From NCBI RefSeq assembly GCF_019429535.1, contig NZ_JAHXZM010000002.1, positions 1 through 64,000 of the forward strand: 64,000 nt of DNA. Reading direction: 5' to 3'. The position numbers were made by a program, and so were the translations under genes. Every line of letters starts with the position of its first letter. The first letter of the stretch is position 1. The stretch comes from Sphingomonas citricola (lineage in GTDB: Bacteria; Pseudomonadota; Alphaproteobacteria; Sphingomonadales; Sphingomonadaceae). Below the pieces are notes generated by a model. It saw only the letters and a program-made list of their open reading frames with translations. It searched no databases and was not told the origin of the DNA. Positions 1-8,911 of this stretch are shown piece by piece.

Positions 1-44
1 GCAGCGTGTGCGAGGAGCAGCGACTGCGTGTCGGTGAGCTTCAT
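1..44 (-). CDS. DUF3489-like protein, N-terminus only (cut by left edge)
   Basis: Reading leftward, the minus strand gives MKLTDTQSLLLAHA before the window ends. That opening resembles small proteobacterial DUF3489 proteins, which often begin MKLTDTQ and contain a DNA-binding-like fold of unknown role. A GGAGA ribosome site lies about 8 bases before the ATG. Only 14 residues are visible, so the family call rests on the N-terminal signature alone. The gene diverges from the serine-hydrolase gene that starts at 307. Confidence 0.5.
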   Translation of the reverse strand, partial: MKLTDTQSLLLAHA

Positions 45-92
45 GGATCTGGTCTCCGGTAGGAGCGACACCAGCGTCGCTTCCACCAGCCA

Positions 93-123
93 CAGCCCCG
101 ATGATCAGGGTCGATCAGGGCTG
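93..123. repeat. Imperfect inverted repeat in the divergent promoter region
   Basis: CAGCCC and GGGCTG arms frame a 19-base core containing GATCAGGG twice, 10 bases apart. It lies between the leftmost gene (start at 44, minus strand) and the serine-hydrolase gene. It could be an operator or a transcript hairpin. The rest of 45-206 shows no coding signal. Confidence 0.3.
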
Positions 124-208
124 TGCCGCACACTCACCAGCAGCAGGGCACGCCCATGCTGTTGCTCTGATTGCAGGTGAAGTCGAGCGAGTCTAAAGCA
201 CGTTTGCA

Positions 209-231
209 AGAATAACGTTCTCAGTAGAGAA
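209..231 (+). promoter_or_regulatory. Island regulatory element, copy 1 (AGAA-N5-TTCT-N6-AGAA)
   Basis: The core AGAATAACGTTCT is followed 6 bases later by a third AGAA half-site. It ends 75 bases before the ATG of the serine-hydrolase gene and points toward it. The 13-base core is identical, in the direction of transcription, to the copy at 24359-24381. Its repetition before other operons of the island supports a common regulator. Confidence 0.6.
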
Positions 232-306
232 GAATCCTTGCAATCAGGTAGGTAGACGATCTACCTTCGTCATACTGCGCAGAGAGACGTGGAGAGGAGA
301 GTGACC

Positions 307-1872
307 ATGAGGATATGGCACAATCGTGCGCTCGTGCTTTCGGCAGCATCAATCATCGGCGTGATTGGCATTGCATCGGCATCTCTGCTCGAGCCGAGCG
401 ATGCCGGCTTTGACGATCACACCGTGACGGTCGTTCAGGGAGCCCAACAACTACAGGTTCCATCAAATCTGATGCCGTCATTTTCGCGGTTGGCGTTGTC
501 GGTTCTACCCACGGGAAACGCAACTTCCTGCGTCACCCGCCCTCAGGACGAATATCTAACCACCTCAGCAGCAGCCGTCGGTGTCGATGGTGCAAAGCTG
601 CAGGCAGCGCTTGATTATGCCGCAGCGAACGGCTCGAATTCGATCAAGGTTTTCCGTCACGGCTGCCTTATCGGTCAGGGTGTCCGCGACATCGCGACTG
701 ATCGGGTGCCCGAGCTGAATGCCGGGCAGACCAAGGCGGTTGTCGCGTTGGTTGCCGGCATCGTGGCGGATCGCGGATGGATCGATTTGGATGCTCCGAT
801 CGATGCCTATCTGCCATCCGACCTCGGCGACACGGAACATCGCGCGCGAACGCTTCGTCAGTTCATGCAGCTGACATCCGGTGTGCAGGTCAATCACGTG
901 ACCGGCCTTAATTTCTTCACCGACATATCGAGAGCGAGAGAGTATTTCAGCACGGCCCTCCCGCATGCGGCTGGCTCGTATTACGAGTTCGACGAGATCA
1001 CCCCATCCGTCGTCGTCTACATACTCGATCGCATCATCAAGCAGCACGAATCCAACCGGGACTTCCAGGCCTTCGCTCAGGCCGAGCTGTTCAACAAGCT
1101 CGGCATTCCGGCGAGCGCGTATTTCTGGCAGAAGGATCGGGCGGGAACGACCACCGGTTATTCCGGGCTCTGGCTACGGCCGCTCGAATATGGCCGCTTG
1201 GGCGAGCTGCTGCGCACGGGAGGAACGTTTGACGGACGACGGGTCGTGTCCAAGCAGTTCATCACCCAGATGCGGGCAGGATCAAACGCCAATTGCGGTT
1301 TCGGCCTTTACGTCTGGCTCAACTCCTGTCGTTCCGGCGAGACGCAGGTAAACACCGACTATCCCTCACGCCGGACCTATCCAGGCGAGGCATGGATACA
1401 GAGTGCACCCAGCGATCTCTACTATTCGCTTGGTCTGGGTACGAATACCTTCGTTATACCGAGCCTCGACATCGTGGTCACGCGAGCCGGTTACCAGGAA
1501 CTAGACACGGTAACCGGGCTCGCGAACCTCGATCTGCATGGTGCATTTCCCGGCAACGCCGGCGGCCCGGGCGATCACGAATTCTTCCGTCTGCTGATGG
1601 ACGCGATCACGGACATGCCTGTCAGCGTGCGAGCGACGATACAGAACAGCGGGCCCTATGATCGTCCTGCATCGCTCCGCGTCGACGTTGCGCCGTTCCT
1701 GCTGCCCCTGACGGCTCCGCTCGGCAGCTACACGGCGCTTGGACCGAATGGTGCGGAAGGGTGTAACGCGCTCCGATGTCGCGCCGAGCCGAACGACGGC
1801 ATCCTCTGGGTTCTGCAAGTGCCGCCGGCACTGCTCGGCGTCATCGGCCTGGAGCAGCGTCCCTCAGGGTGA
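307..1872 (+). CDS. Exported serine-hydrolase-like protein (beta-lactamase/NylB fold) lacking the catalytic Ser
   Basis: The 521-residue protein has an N-terminal hydrophobic segment (about residues 8-27) that looks like a signal peptide or anchor. The rest follows the class C beta-lactamase/6-aminohexanoate-dimer hydrolase fold, including the LRQ-x7-SG helix after the active-site region. Where the family has SxxK this protein has GQTK (residues 140-143), so the nucleophile is Gly; the YxN motif is also not recognisable (FDE at the expected place). The ATG at 307 is chosen over a GTG at 289 because GGAGAGGAG sits just before it. It is followed after 49 bases by an enoyl-CoA hydratase and preceded by the island element. 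A paralogue at 15622-17205 has the same Ser-to-Gly change. A substrate-binding or structural role is possible; hydrolase activity should not be assumed. Confidence 0.8.
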   Translation: MRIWHNRALVLSAASIIGVIGIASASLLEPSDAGFDDHTVTVVQGAQQLQVPSNLMPSFSRLALSVLPTGNATSCVTRPQDEYLTTSAAAVGVDGAKLQAALDYAAANGSNSIKVFRHGCLIGQGVRDIATDRVPELNAGQTKAVVALVAGIVADRGWIDLDAPIDAYLPSDLGDTEHRARTLRQFMQLTSGVQVNHVTGLNFFTDISRAREYFSTALPHAAGSYYEFDEITPSVVVYILDRIIKQHESNRDFQAFAQAELFNKLGIPASAYFWQKDRAGTTTGYSGLWLRPLEYGRLGELLRTGGTFDGRRVVSKQFITQMRAGSNANCGFGLYVWLNSCRSGETQVNTDYPSRRTYPGEAWIQSAPSDLYYSLGLGTNTFVIPSLDIVVTRAGYQELDTVTGLANLDLHGAFPGNAGGPGDHEFFRLLMDAITDMPVSVRATIQNSGPYDRPASLRVDVAPFLLPLTAPLGSYTALGPNGAEGCNALRCRAEPNDGILWVLQVPPALLGVIGLEQRPSG

Positions 1873-1921
1873 GGTATCGTGGCATTCGAGACGTGACCGG
1901 ACGGGGGGCGAGGATGCGCGG

Positions 1922-2818
1922 ATGATCTACGAGACGTTGTCGACCAGCCTGGACAGGCGCGTTCTCGTCGTCACGTTGGACCGTCCGACGCGATTGAATG
2001 CCTTTACGACCACCATGGCCGACGAACTCGAACACCTGTTCCGCGGCGTGAACGACGATGATGCGGTCGGAGCGGTCATCGTCACGGGCGCGGGAAGGGC
2101 GTTCTGTGCCGGCATGGAACTGGAAGGCGAAGGCAACGTCTTCGGCTTGGACGAGACGCTTGCCCCAACGATGCGCGACATGCGCGAACGCCTCGACGAA
2201 CCGGTCATCAGGGATGGCGTGCGCGACACCGGCGGGCGCGTGACGCTGGCGATCTTCGATTGTGTGAAGCCGGTGATCGCGGCGATCAACGGCGCCGCCG
2301 TCGGTATCGGCGCGACGATGACGCTTGCGATGGATTTCCGTCTCGGATGCGTGCAGACCAGAATGGGCTTCGTCTTCGGTCGCTTGGGCGTCGTCCCGGA
2401 AGCGTGCTCGAGCTGGTTCCTGCCGCGGCTGGTTGGGGAGCAGACCGCGCTGGAATGGGTGTTGTGTGCCGACATCCTCGATCACGCAACGCTGCGCGCC
2501 GCGGGGTTGCTACGATCGGTCCACCGGGATCGCGATGCGCTGATGACCGAGGCGAAGGCACTGGCTCATCGCATCATCGATGGACGATCACCGCTCGCGA
2601 TCGCACTCTCCCGGCAGATGTTGAAGCGCAACCCCGCGCTCGATCATCCGCTTCAGGCGCATCTGATCGACTCGCTCGGCATGTTCTACACCAGTCTGGG
2701 TGACGGAAAGGAGGGGGTTGCGGCTTTTCTCGAAAAGCGTGCGCCGGTCTTCACAGCCGATGCCGCGAATCTGCAATCGATACCCGGCCTGCGCGATCTG
2801 TTTGCCCGCCCCGGTTAG
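1922..2818 (+). CDS. Enoyl-CoA hydratase/isomerase family protein
   Basis: This 298-residue crotonase-fold protein would hydrate a 2-enoyl-CoA, or do a related crotonase reaction, in the cytoplasm. It has the LDRPTRLNAF start, the first oxyanion loop GRAFCAGMEL and the second loop around NGAAVGIGATM. The ATG at 1922 has GGCGAGG about 8 bases upstream and gives the usual length; the longer open frame from 1739 overlaps the preceding gene. It probably shares a transcript with the serine-hydrolase-like gene. Its stop codon overlaps that of the convergent acyl-CoA ligase gene by 4 bases. The acyl substrate cannot be told from sequence. Confidence 0.88.
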   Translation: MIYETLSTSLDRRVLVVTLDRPTRLNAFTTTMADELEHLFRGVNDDDAVGAVIVTGAGRAFCAGMELEGEGNVFGLDETLAPTMRDMRERLDEPVIRDGVRDTGGRVTLAIFDCVKPVIAAINGAAVGIGATMTLAMDFRLGCVQTRMGFVFGRLGVVPEACSSWFLPRLVGEQTALEWVLCADILDHATLRAAGLLRSVHRDRDALMTEAKALAHRIIDGRSPLAIALSRQMLKRNPALDHPLQAHLIDSLGMFYTSLGDGKEGVAAFLEKRAPVFTADAANLQSIPGLRDLFARPG

Positions 2819-4347
2819 AGCTTAGTGCGTGCTACGGGTTCCGGACGATTGGCTGCATCGGCGTAGTGATGCTTGAGCGCCCGCCGGTCGATTTTCTGGT
2901 TCGAGAGCCGTGGCAGCGGCGTGTCGAGCGTGATCACGTAGCGTGGCAGCTTGAAGCCGGCGAGCAGCGCGGCGCAATGCCGATGGATCGCGTCGGACCG
3001 CACCGCGTCATGCGTGACGACACAGGCGCAGGGCACCTCGGTAAACTTGTCGTCCGACACGCCGAACACGGCGCATTCCTCAACGCCGGGCATCCGCATC
3101 AGAACCGCCTCGATCTCGGTCGGCGAGACGTTGAAGCCGCCAGACTTGATCATCTCCTTTGATCGATCAAGAAAAGTGAAATAGCCTTCGTCGTCGACCG
3201 CGCCGATGTCGCCGGTGTGCATCCAGCCGTCACGCAACGCCGCGGCGGTGGCTTCGGGATCGCGCCAGTAGCCGGCCATCAGGCCGGGTCCCTGCAGCAG
3301 GATGTGGCCGGGCTCGTCCGGTGCGCAGGGGGTACCGTCGTCTCGCACGATGCGGAAGCGAGAGAAGGCGAGGCCACGCCCGCACGAGGTCGGCCGGGCG
3401 AGCGCCTCGTCCTCTGTCGCGATGATCGATCCGCCGCCCACCTCGGTCATGCCGTATAACTGTCGAACGATTACGCCCTTCGCCCGCCATGTCGCCAGCA
3501 TGTCCGGGCTCGGCGTCGCACCACCGACCCGCGCAAAGGTCAACGCCGACAGATCGGCTTCGGGGAAACCCGGCTCACGCGCGATCTGGTCGTAGATCAT
3601 CGGAACGCCGAGGAAGAAGTTGATCCTTTGGTCGCGCAGGGTCCGAAGCGTCTGCGCGGCCTGATACTTCGTCGTGGCGTAGAGTGTGCCGCCAAGCGTG
3701 GTCGTGAACAGGATCCCCCATGGTGTGCCGGGGGACGAGTGGAGCCCCAGGGGCATGAGCGATCGCGTGTCCGGCCCCAACCTCGGGTCGAGCAACCGCA
3801 TCTCCATGTATTTGGCGAGGTAGTTGCCGTGGGTCATCATCGCGCCCTTGGGACGTGCCGTGGAGCCGCTGGTGAAGATGATCATCGCCACAGCTTCCGA
3901 TTCTATGCGGACCGGGGTCCAGCCAGCGGGTCCGCCCCCGCGATCCGCATCCAGTTCTTCGAATGCGAGGAGTGGAACCGCAACTCCCTCCTGCCGCAGC
4001 AGGGCAGCGCGGGTGTCGTCGGCGACGATGACGCGCGGATCGCTGTAACCCGCCAGATAGGCTAATTCGTCGCCGACCAGGCGGTCGTTGAACGGAGTGA
4101 TGATTCCTCCCGCCTTTAGGATCGCGATCGCGACCGCCGGCCAGGCCAGGCAATTCGCAGCCGCGACCCCGACGCGATCGCCGGGCGTGACACCCATCGA
4201 TTGCAGGCGGCACGCTATGCCGTCGCTCCAGCGATCAAGCGTGCCGTAGTCGAGCGGAGGCTGGTCATCGATGACGATCGCGGGATGCCGTGGCCTGCGT
4301 CGCGCCCAATACGAGACGCCGTCGTGGAGCAGGCCGTTTGTCGTCAT
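2815..4347 (-). CDS. AMP-forming acyl-CoA synthetase/ligase
   Basis: This 510-residue ANL-superfamily enzyme activates a carboxylic acid to its CoA thioester using ATP. Visible motifs are the P-loop-like TSGSTARPKG, the YGMTE-type motif (LYGMTEVGGG), the hinge region HTGDIGAVDDEGYF with DRSKEMIKSGG, and a C-terminal NQKIDRR containing the usual catalytic Lys. The start at 4347 has GGGGGA 8-10 bases upstream; the longer frame to 4422 would run into the preceding gene. It is the last gene of a minus-strand run that begins at 10681. The closest functional classes are medium-chain or aromatic/cyclic acid:CoA ligases; the exact acid is unknown. Confidence 0.88.
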   Translation of the reverse strand: MTTNGLLHDGVSYWARRRPRHPAIVIDDQPPLDYGTLDRWSDGIACRLQSMGVTPGDRVGVAAANCLAWPAVAIAILKAGGIITPFNDRLVGDELAYLAGYSDPRVIVADDTRAALLRQEGVAVPLLAFEELDADRGGGPAGWTPVRIESEAVAMIIFTSGSTARPKGAMMTHGNYLAKYMEMRLLDPRLGPDTRSLMPLGLHSSPGTPWGILFTTTLGGTLYATTKYQAAQTLRTLRDQRINFFLGVPMIYDQIAREPGFPEADLSALTFARVGGATPSPDMLATWRAKGVIVRQLYGMTEVGGGSIIATEDEALARPTSCGRGLAFSRFRIVRDDGTPCAPDEPGHILLQGPGLMAGYWRDPEATAAALRDGWMHTGDIGAVDDEGYFTFLDRSKEMIKSGGFNVSPTEIEAVLMRMPGVEECAVFGVSDDKFTEVPCACVVTHDAVRSDAIHRHCAALLAGFKLPRYVITLDTPLPRLSNQKIDRRALKHHYADAANRPEPVARTKL

Positions 4348-4363
4348 TTTGTGTCCCCCGATC

Positions 4364-5527
4364 CTAAAGCGTCGCTTCACTGCCGAAAAGCGCGGTGCTG
4401 GTGACCGAGTCACCCGGGCCACCCGCCATCATCGACAGTTTCGCCCCCGGCACCTGATTGGTCGAAGTACCACGGATTTGCCGGACCGCCTCCAGCACCA
4501 GCCCCATTCCGTGAATGAAGCCATCGGCGATGTTTCCACCAGACGTGTTGATCGGGATCCCGCCATCGGGCGCGACGAGATTGTCGAGCTGCAGTACGTC
4601 GCCTGCCGTCTCCGCCGTGCAGAAGCCGTGATCGATCATCGTCCCCACGGCCATGCCGGTGAAATTTTCGTAGATTTGCGCGACGTCGACGTCCTCCGGT
4701 CCGTAGCCGGACTCACGCCACATGCGCTTGGCCAGATCAATGAAGCCCACGCTGGTGTAGGGCTCGTGATTGTCCTCGCGCGACCCCATCGTTGCCGATG
4801 CGCCCATCGGGCATGAGAGGAGATAGGCAGGCGTCTGCTTCAGCGTCCGAGCCCGTTCCGCCGAGACGAGAATGACCGCGGCCGCACCGTCGTTTTCGCG
4901 CGAGCAGTCGAAGAGGTGATATGGTTCGGAGATATAGCGCGACGCCTCGTAGGCATCGTGCGACAAGGGAGTACCGTAACCGACCGCTTGCGGATTTTGC
5001 TGCGCGTGGTGATACCCCGCTTGGGCGATCGCCTCGAGCGTTTCGCGAGGTACGCCCTCATGCTCGATCATGCGCTGTGTCCGCATCGCCGAGCGCTGAA
5101 GTACCATGTCGATCCCGTTGGCCAGGAACTGAGCGGGGGTGTCGTCCTGCGTGACTGCGACCTGCAATCGCTGATTGCTGCCTTCCGCCATGGCGCGGTA
5201 GACCACGACGACATCGGCTTGGCCGGCATAGATTGCCATGGCTGCGAGACCAACCGCAGCCGGGATGCCGCCGCCGTGTGTCCAGGCGAGGCCGGCGAAA
5301 CGCAGGGACCGGGTGCCGAGGCCGGGCATCAGCTTCTGCCCGGTGTTACGCTCGGAGCCGTAGGAGACGAACCCGTCGATCTCCGCGGGATCGAGCCCCG
5401 CGTCTTCCGCCGCCGCGACGATGGCGCGGAGCGCCAGCTTCATCTCGCTGTCCGGCGAGGTGCCGCGTTTGTAATAGGGTGTCTGGCCGATGCCCACGAC
5501 GGCGGCGGCGCCGCGCAGGCCGCTCAT
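4364..5527 (-). CDS. Thiolase-fold lipid-transfer-like protein (Ltp2-type, probable retro-aldolase)
   Basis: The 387-residue protein has the SCP2-thiolase/Ltp2 layout, with GIPINTSGGNIADGFIHG and EAVRQIRG near the C-terminus. The nucleophilic-Cys segment of true thiolases is replaced by LAWTHGGGIPA, so no active-site Cys is present there. The ORF starts inside the stop of a DUF35 gene (ATGA overlap at 5524-5527). In steroid side-chain breakdown, Ltp2 plus a DUF35 protein form an aldolase that cleaves a beta-hydroxyacyl-CoA at a tertiary carbon. I infer the same chemistry here on an unknown branched substrate. A conventional thiolytic function is less likely. Confidence 0.82.
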   Translation of the reverse strand: MSGLRGAAAVVGIGQTPYYKRGTSPDSEMKLALRAIVAAAEDAGLDPAEIDGFVSYGSERNTGQKLMPGLGTRSLRFAGLAWTHGGGIPAAVGLAAMAIYAGQADVVVVYRAMAEGSNQRLQVAVTQDDTPAQFLANGIDMVLQRSAMRTQRMIEHEGVPRETLEAIAQAGYHHAQQNPQAVGYGTPLSHDAYEASRYISEPYHLFDCSRENDGAAAVILVSAERARTLKQTPAYLLSCPMGASATMGSREDNHEPYTSVGFIDLAKRMWRESGYGPEDVDVAQIYENFTGMAVGTMIDHGFCTAETAGDVLQLDNLVAPDGGIPINTSGGNIADGFIHGMGLVLEAVRQIRGTSTNQVPGAKLSMMAGGPGDSVTSTALFGSEATL

Positions 5528-5988
5528 GCTTCCGTCTCCCCGACGCGGGTGGCGGGCGCGCTGTCGTCCTCGATCTGCCAGACCATGGTGGCATAGCCGC
5601 GCGAGCGCTCCTCGGGCGGACGGATCGTGCCGCGCACGCGTGCGCCGATGCGCAGGTTCGGCGGATCACCGACGATTACACCGGGGAGGCGGGCGCCACC
5701 TGCTTGTGGGAGTTCCACGAGCGCCGTCACGTAGGGTAGGGCACCACGTCGTTCCTTGAGCACGTCCGACACGGCGTGGTTTCGGGTCCAAGCGTAAATG
5801 ATACCGGTTGCGTCCACCTCGTCCCAGCCGATATCCCACGACCCGCACGTGCCGCATCGGAAATGTGCCGGCATCAACCACTCGTTGCATCCGCGGCAAC
5901 GCGCTATCCGGAATTCGCCCGCGTCTAGTGCGTCCCAGAACGGACCGTCCGCACCAATGCCGCCCCTGATCCGTGCCGTGGCCGCCAC
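5524..5988 (-). CDS. DUF35 OB-fold protein with zinc ribbon (aldolase/thiolase partner)
   Basis: This 154-residue protein has an N-terminal rubredoxin-like zinc ribbon (CRGC and CGTC pairs, about residues 33-52) followed by an OB-fold segment. DUF35 proteins usually bind thiolase-fold partners and help bind acyl-CoA. The neighbouring gene overlaps by 4 bases and encodes such a partner, which suggests one complex. The start is a GTG at 5988 preceded by GAGGAGACGGAA. The island element at 6062-6076 and a TTGACA box lie just upstream, so it may open a sub-operon of three genes ending with the acyl-CoA ligase. Confidence 0.85.
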   Translation of the reverse strand: MAATARIRGGIGADGPFWDALDAGEFRIARCRGCNEWLMPAHFRCGTCGSWDIGWDEVDATGIIYAWTRNHAVSDVLKERRGALPYVTALVELPQAGGARLPGVIVGDPPNLRIGARVRGTIRPPEERSRGYATMVWQIEDDSAPATRVGETEA

Positions 5989-6061
5989 TTCCGTCTCCTC
6001 GTCTGCGCCCGTGTCCGGCTGCTGCCAGCGACTTATACCCTATACAAAGCCTGTCAACATG

Positions 6062-6076
6062 GAGAAAGATATTCTC
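6062..6076. promoter_or_regulatory. Island regulatory element, copy 2 (perfect GAGAA-N5-TTCTC palindrome)
   Basis: GAGAA-AGATA-TTCTC is the most symmetrical copy of the element. Read toward the DUF35 gene it is followed directly by CATG and TTGACA (6052-6057 on the opposite strand), with TATA-rich sequence beyond. The third half-site is absent. It lies in the 100-base gap between the aldehyde dehydrogenase and DUF35 genes and suggests an internal promoter of the minus-strand run. Confidence 0.55.
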
Positions 6077-6088
6077 TATGGCGGAAAT

Positions 6089-7522
6089 TTACATGGCGTG
6101 GACGGTTTTGGTGATCAGATGGGCGGCGACCCCCTCGGGCCCGTCCTCCGATCCGAACCCGCTGTCTTTGATCCCGCCGAACGGACTGTCGGACCAGCTC
6201 AGGCGCACGTTGTTGATGCCGATCATTCCCGCTTCGATCTCGTCTCCCAGCCAGTTCTGCCTTCGCCCGTTCTCCGTGAAACAGTAGGCGGCGAGACCGA
6301 ACGGAAGTCGATTGGCATGCGCAATGGCTTCATCCTCGCTGCCGAACGGACTCAGAAGCGCCAACGGGCCGAAAGGCTCGTCGTTCATCGCTCGCGCACT
6401 CAGGGGTACGTCTGCCAGCACGGTGGGGGTGAAGAAGAAGCCTTCTCCTTTGATTGGCTCACCACCGGTCAGGACCCGTGCGCCCGCGGACCGTGCGTCG
6501 TCGACCAGGTCTGCGATCGCGGTCGGTCGACGCCTGTTCGCCATCGGCCCCATCTGGGTCGCCTCACTCAAGCCGCTTCCAACCCTGATGCGCCGCGTCC
6601 GCTCCGCGAACCCCGCAGCAAAGCGTTCGTAGACGCCCTCCTGCACGTAGAAGCGTGTGGGGGCGATGCAAACCTGTCCCGCATTCCTGAACTTGTTGGC
6701 GACCAACAAGTCCAGCGTCTTTTCGAGATCGCAGTCGTCGAAGACCAGCACCGGACCATGCCCGCCGAGTTCCATTGTTGTCTTCATCATGGTTTCGGCG
6801 GCGAGCTTCGCGAGATGCTTGCCGACGGGCACGGACCCGGTGAAACTCAGCTTGCGTGTAACCGGTGACGCAAGGAGGTGTCGCGAGATACGGTCGGGGA
6901 CGCCGAAGACCATCTGCGCGACGTCGCCGGGCAGCCCAGCGTCCTGAAAGCATCGCATGACCTCCACCGCCGTGCCCGCCGTCTCCTCGCTCGGCTTGAT
7001 GATGATCGAGCAGCCGGCAGCGATCGCCGGACCCAGCTTTCGCACGACGTTGAGCGCTGGGAAGTTCCATGCGCAGAACGCCGCGACCGGGCCGATCGGT
7101 TGATGCAGCACGAGACTGCGGGTGCCAGCCGGTCGCGGCAGGACGCGGCCGTAGATGCGGACCGCTTCACCGGCGTGGAAGTCGAGCAGCGTCGCTGCCA
7201 AGCCGATCTCGCCCTTGGCCTCTGCCAGCGGCTTGCCCTGTTCGAGGGTGGCGATGCGCGCGATCCGATCCGTCCGATCGCGCAGCAGGGCAGCCGCCCT
7301 CGCCAGCACATGCGCCCTGGCTTCCGGCGCGGTCGCCCGCCAGCGAACGAACCCCCGCGCACTCGCGTCGAGCGCGTCGTCGAGATCCGCGTCAGAGGCG
7401 AGCGGCAGCGCCGCGTGCGTCAGGCCGCTCGCGGGGTCGAGCACGTCGTGCGTGTCGCGCGTCGCGGTGTCGCGCCATTCGCCGCCGACATAAAGGCCGA
7501 GGTCGGTATCATAGGCGTTCAT
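6089..7522 (-). CDS. NAD(P)-dependent aldehyde dehydrogenase (succinate-semialdehyde dehydrogenase-like)
   Basis: The 477-residue protein carries the family motifs in order: FCAWNFP, ELGGHGPVLVF with the general-base Glu, and GQVCIAPTRF with the nucleophilic Cys. It would oxidise an aldehyde to the acid in the cytoplasm. The start at 7522 has GGAG about 9 bases upstream; the frame remains open to 7576 without a better signal. It lies 25 bases after the CoA-transferase B gene in a minus-strand operon. The subfamily resembles succinate-semialdehyde/betaine-type enzymes, but substrate choice cannot be read from motifs. It is the first of three aldehyde dehydrogenases in the island. Confidence 0.88.
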   Translation of the reverse strand: MNAYDTDLGLYVGGEWRDTATRDTHDVLDPASGLTHAALPLASDADLDDALDASARGFVRWRATAPEARAHVLARAAALLRDRTDRIARIATLEQGKPLAEAKGEIGLAATLLDFHAGEAVRIYGRVLPRPAGTRSLVLHQPIGPVAAFCAWNFPALNVVRKLGPAIAAGCSIIIKPSEETAGTAVEVMRCFQDAGLPGDVAQMVFGVPDRISRHLLASPVTRKLSFTGSVPVGKHLAKLAAETMMKTTMELGGHGPVLVFDDCDLEKTLDLLVANKFRNAGQVCIAPTRFYVQEGVYERFAAGFAERTRRIRVGSGLSEATQMGPMANRRRPTAIADLVDDARSAGARVLTGGEPIKGEGFFFTPTVLADVPLSARAMNDEPFGPLALLSPFGSEDEAIAHANRLPFGLAAYCFTENGRRQNWLGDEIEAGMIGINNVRLSWSDSPFGGIKDSGFGSEDGPEGVAAHLITKTVHAM

Positions 7523-7547
7523 GAGGGGCTCCGATGTTTCGAAAGGA

Positions 7548-8204
7548 TCAGGCGATGTGCGAGAGGCGAACCTCAAAGTCGGCTCCGGTTCGTTCGCGCA
7601 CGGCGTGGAGCGAGACGTCAGGGGCCAATTCGGTGAGCGTCAGCCCGCCACCGCCATGCCGGTCGCAGGTGAAGACGCCGAGGTTGGTGATGACGAGATC
7701 GACCGCTGCGACGCCCGTTAGCGGCAGGGTGCAGACATCCACGAGCTTGGGTTCGCCCGAAGCGTTGTTGTGCTCCATCGTGACCACGACGCGGCGCACT
7801 CCCGCCACCAGGTCCATCGCGCCACCCATGCCCTTCAGCATCTTGCCCGGGATCGTCCAGTTGGCGATGTCGCCCGCGGCCGACACCTGCATGGCGCCGA
7901 GCACCGTCAGATCGATGTGGCCGCCGCGCACCATCGCGAAGCTGTCCGCCGAGGAAAAGAAGCTCGATGTCGGCAGTTGCGTGACTGTCTGTTTGCCGGC
8001 GTTGATCAGATCCGGATCGGCTTCGCCACGAAAGGGAAAAGGGCCGGTGCCGAGCATGCCGTTCTCCGAATGAAGGACGACGTGGAAATCATCGGGGATT
8101 TGGTTGGCGACCAGCGTCGGTATGCCGATCCCAAGATTGACGTAAAAGCCCGACCGAAGCTCCTTCGCGGCTCGCGCCGCCATCTGATCGCGGGTCCAGC
8201 TCAT
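7548..8204 (-). CDS. 3-oxoacid-type CoA-transferase, subunit B
   Basis: This 218-residue beta subunit of a family I CoA-transferase moves CoA from a donor such as succinyl-CoA to an acid. The N-terminal [10 protein letters not shown] and the [10 protein letters not shown] motif, which holds the catalytic Glu, are both present. It starts inside the stop of the subunit A gene (overlap 8201-8204), as expected for a heterodimer. It is one of three CoA-activation systems in the island. The donor and acceptor are unknown; acetoacetate/3-oxoadipate-type transferases are the nearest known classes. Confidence 0.9.
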   Translation of the reverse strand: MSWTRDQMAARAAKELRSGFYVNLGIGIPTLVANQIPDDFHVVLHSENGMLGTGPFPFRGEADPDLINAGKQTVTQLPTSSFFSSADSFAMVRGGHIDLTVLGAMQVSAAGDIANWTIPGKMLKGMGGAMDLVAGVRRVVVTMEHNNASGEPKLVDVCTLPLTGVAAVDLVITNLGVFTCDRHGGGGLTLTELAPDVSLHAVRERTGADFEVRLSHIA

Positions 8205-8911
8205 CCGACATTCTCCCGGTCGCGTTCGGTCAGCTTCTCGATACGCTTCTCGTTGATCGTCGCTAGGACCACGCGGTCGACGTAGATGCCGGGCGTGTGG
8301 ATCGCGTCGGCGTCAAGCGCGCCTGCGGGCACGACCTCCTCCACTTCGGCTACCGTCACCGCGCCCGCCGTCGCCATCATCGGGTTGAAGTTCCGCGCGG
8401 TCTTCCGATAGACCAGATTGCCTTCGGAATCGGCCTTCCAAGCCTTCACGATCGACAGGTCGGCGCGCAGCCAACGCTCCATCACATAGTCCACGCCCTC
8501 GAACGTCTGCAGCGGCTTGCCCTCGGCGACCACCGTCCCGACGCCGGTGCGCGTGAAGAAGGCCGGTATGCCTGCACCCCCCGCACGAATACGTTCCGCC
8601 AGCGTGCCCTGCGGAGACAATTCGAGCTCCATCTCGCCTGACAGATAGAGCTGCTCGAAGAGTAGGTTCTCACCGACGTAGGAGGAAATCATTTTCCTGA
8701 CCTGCCGCGCGTTCAGCAGCGACCAAAGGCCGAAGCCGTCGGCGCCTGCGTTGTTTGAGATCACGGTCAGGTTCCGGACGCCCGCGCGACGGATCACGTC
8801 GATGAGGCTCTCGGGATTGCCCGAGAGCCCGAAGCCTCCGGACATCAGGGTCATGCCGTCGCGCAGCAGGTCGCGCAATGCGGCATCCGGATCGGGAAAG
8901 ATCTTCGTCAA
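8201..8911 (-). CDS. 3-oxoacid-type CoA-transferase, subunit A
   Basis: This 236-residue alpha subunit shows the glycine-rich CoA-binding start ([16 protein letters not shown]) and [11 protein letters not shown] typical of AtoD/ScoA-like proteins. It overlaps the MFS gene upstream by 4 bases and the B subunit downstream by 4 bases, so translation of the three is probably coupled. Together A and B would activate an acid or recover CoA from the end of the pathway. The order A then B is the usual one. Confidence 0.9.
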   Translation of the reverse strand: MTKIFPDPDAALRDLLRDGMTLMSGGFGLSGNPESLIDVIRRAGVRNLTVISNNAGADGFGLWSLLNARQVRKMISSYVGENLLFEQLYLSGEMELELSPQGTLAERIRAGGAGIPAFFTRTGVGTVVAEGKPLQTFEGVDYVMERWLRADLSIVKAWKADSEGNLVYRKTARNFNPMMATAGAVTVAEVEEVVPAGALDADAIHTPGIYVDRVVLATINEKRIEKLTERDRENVG

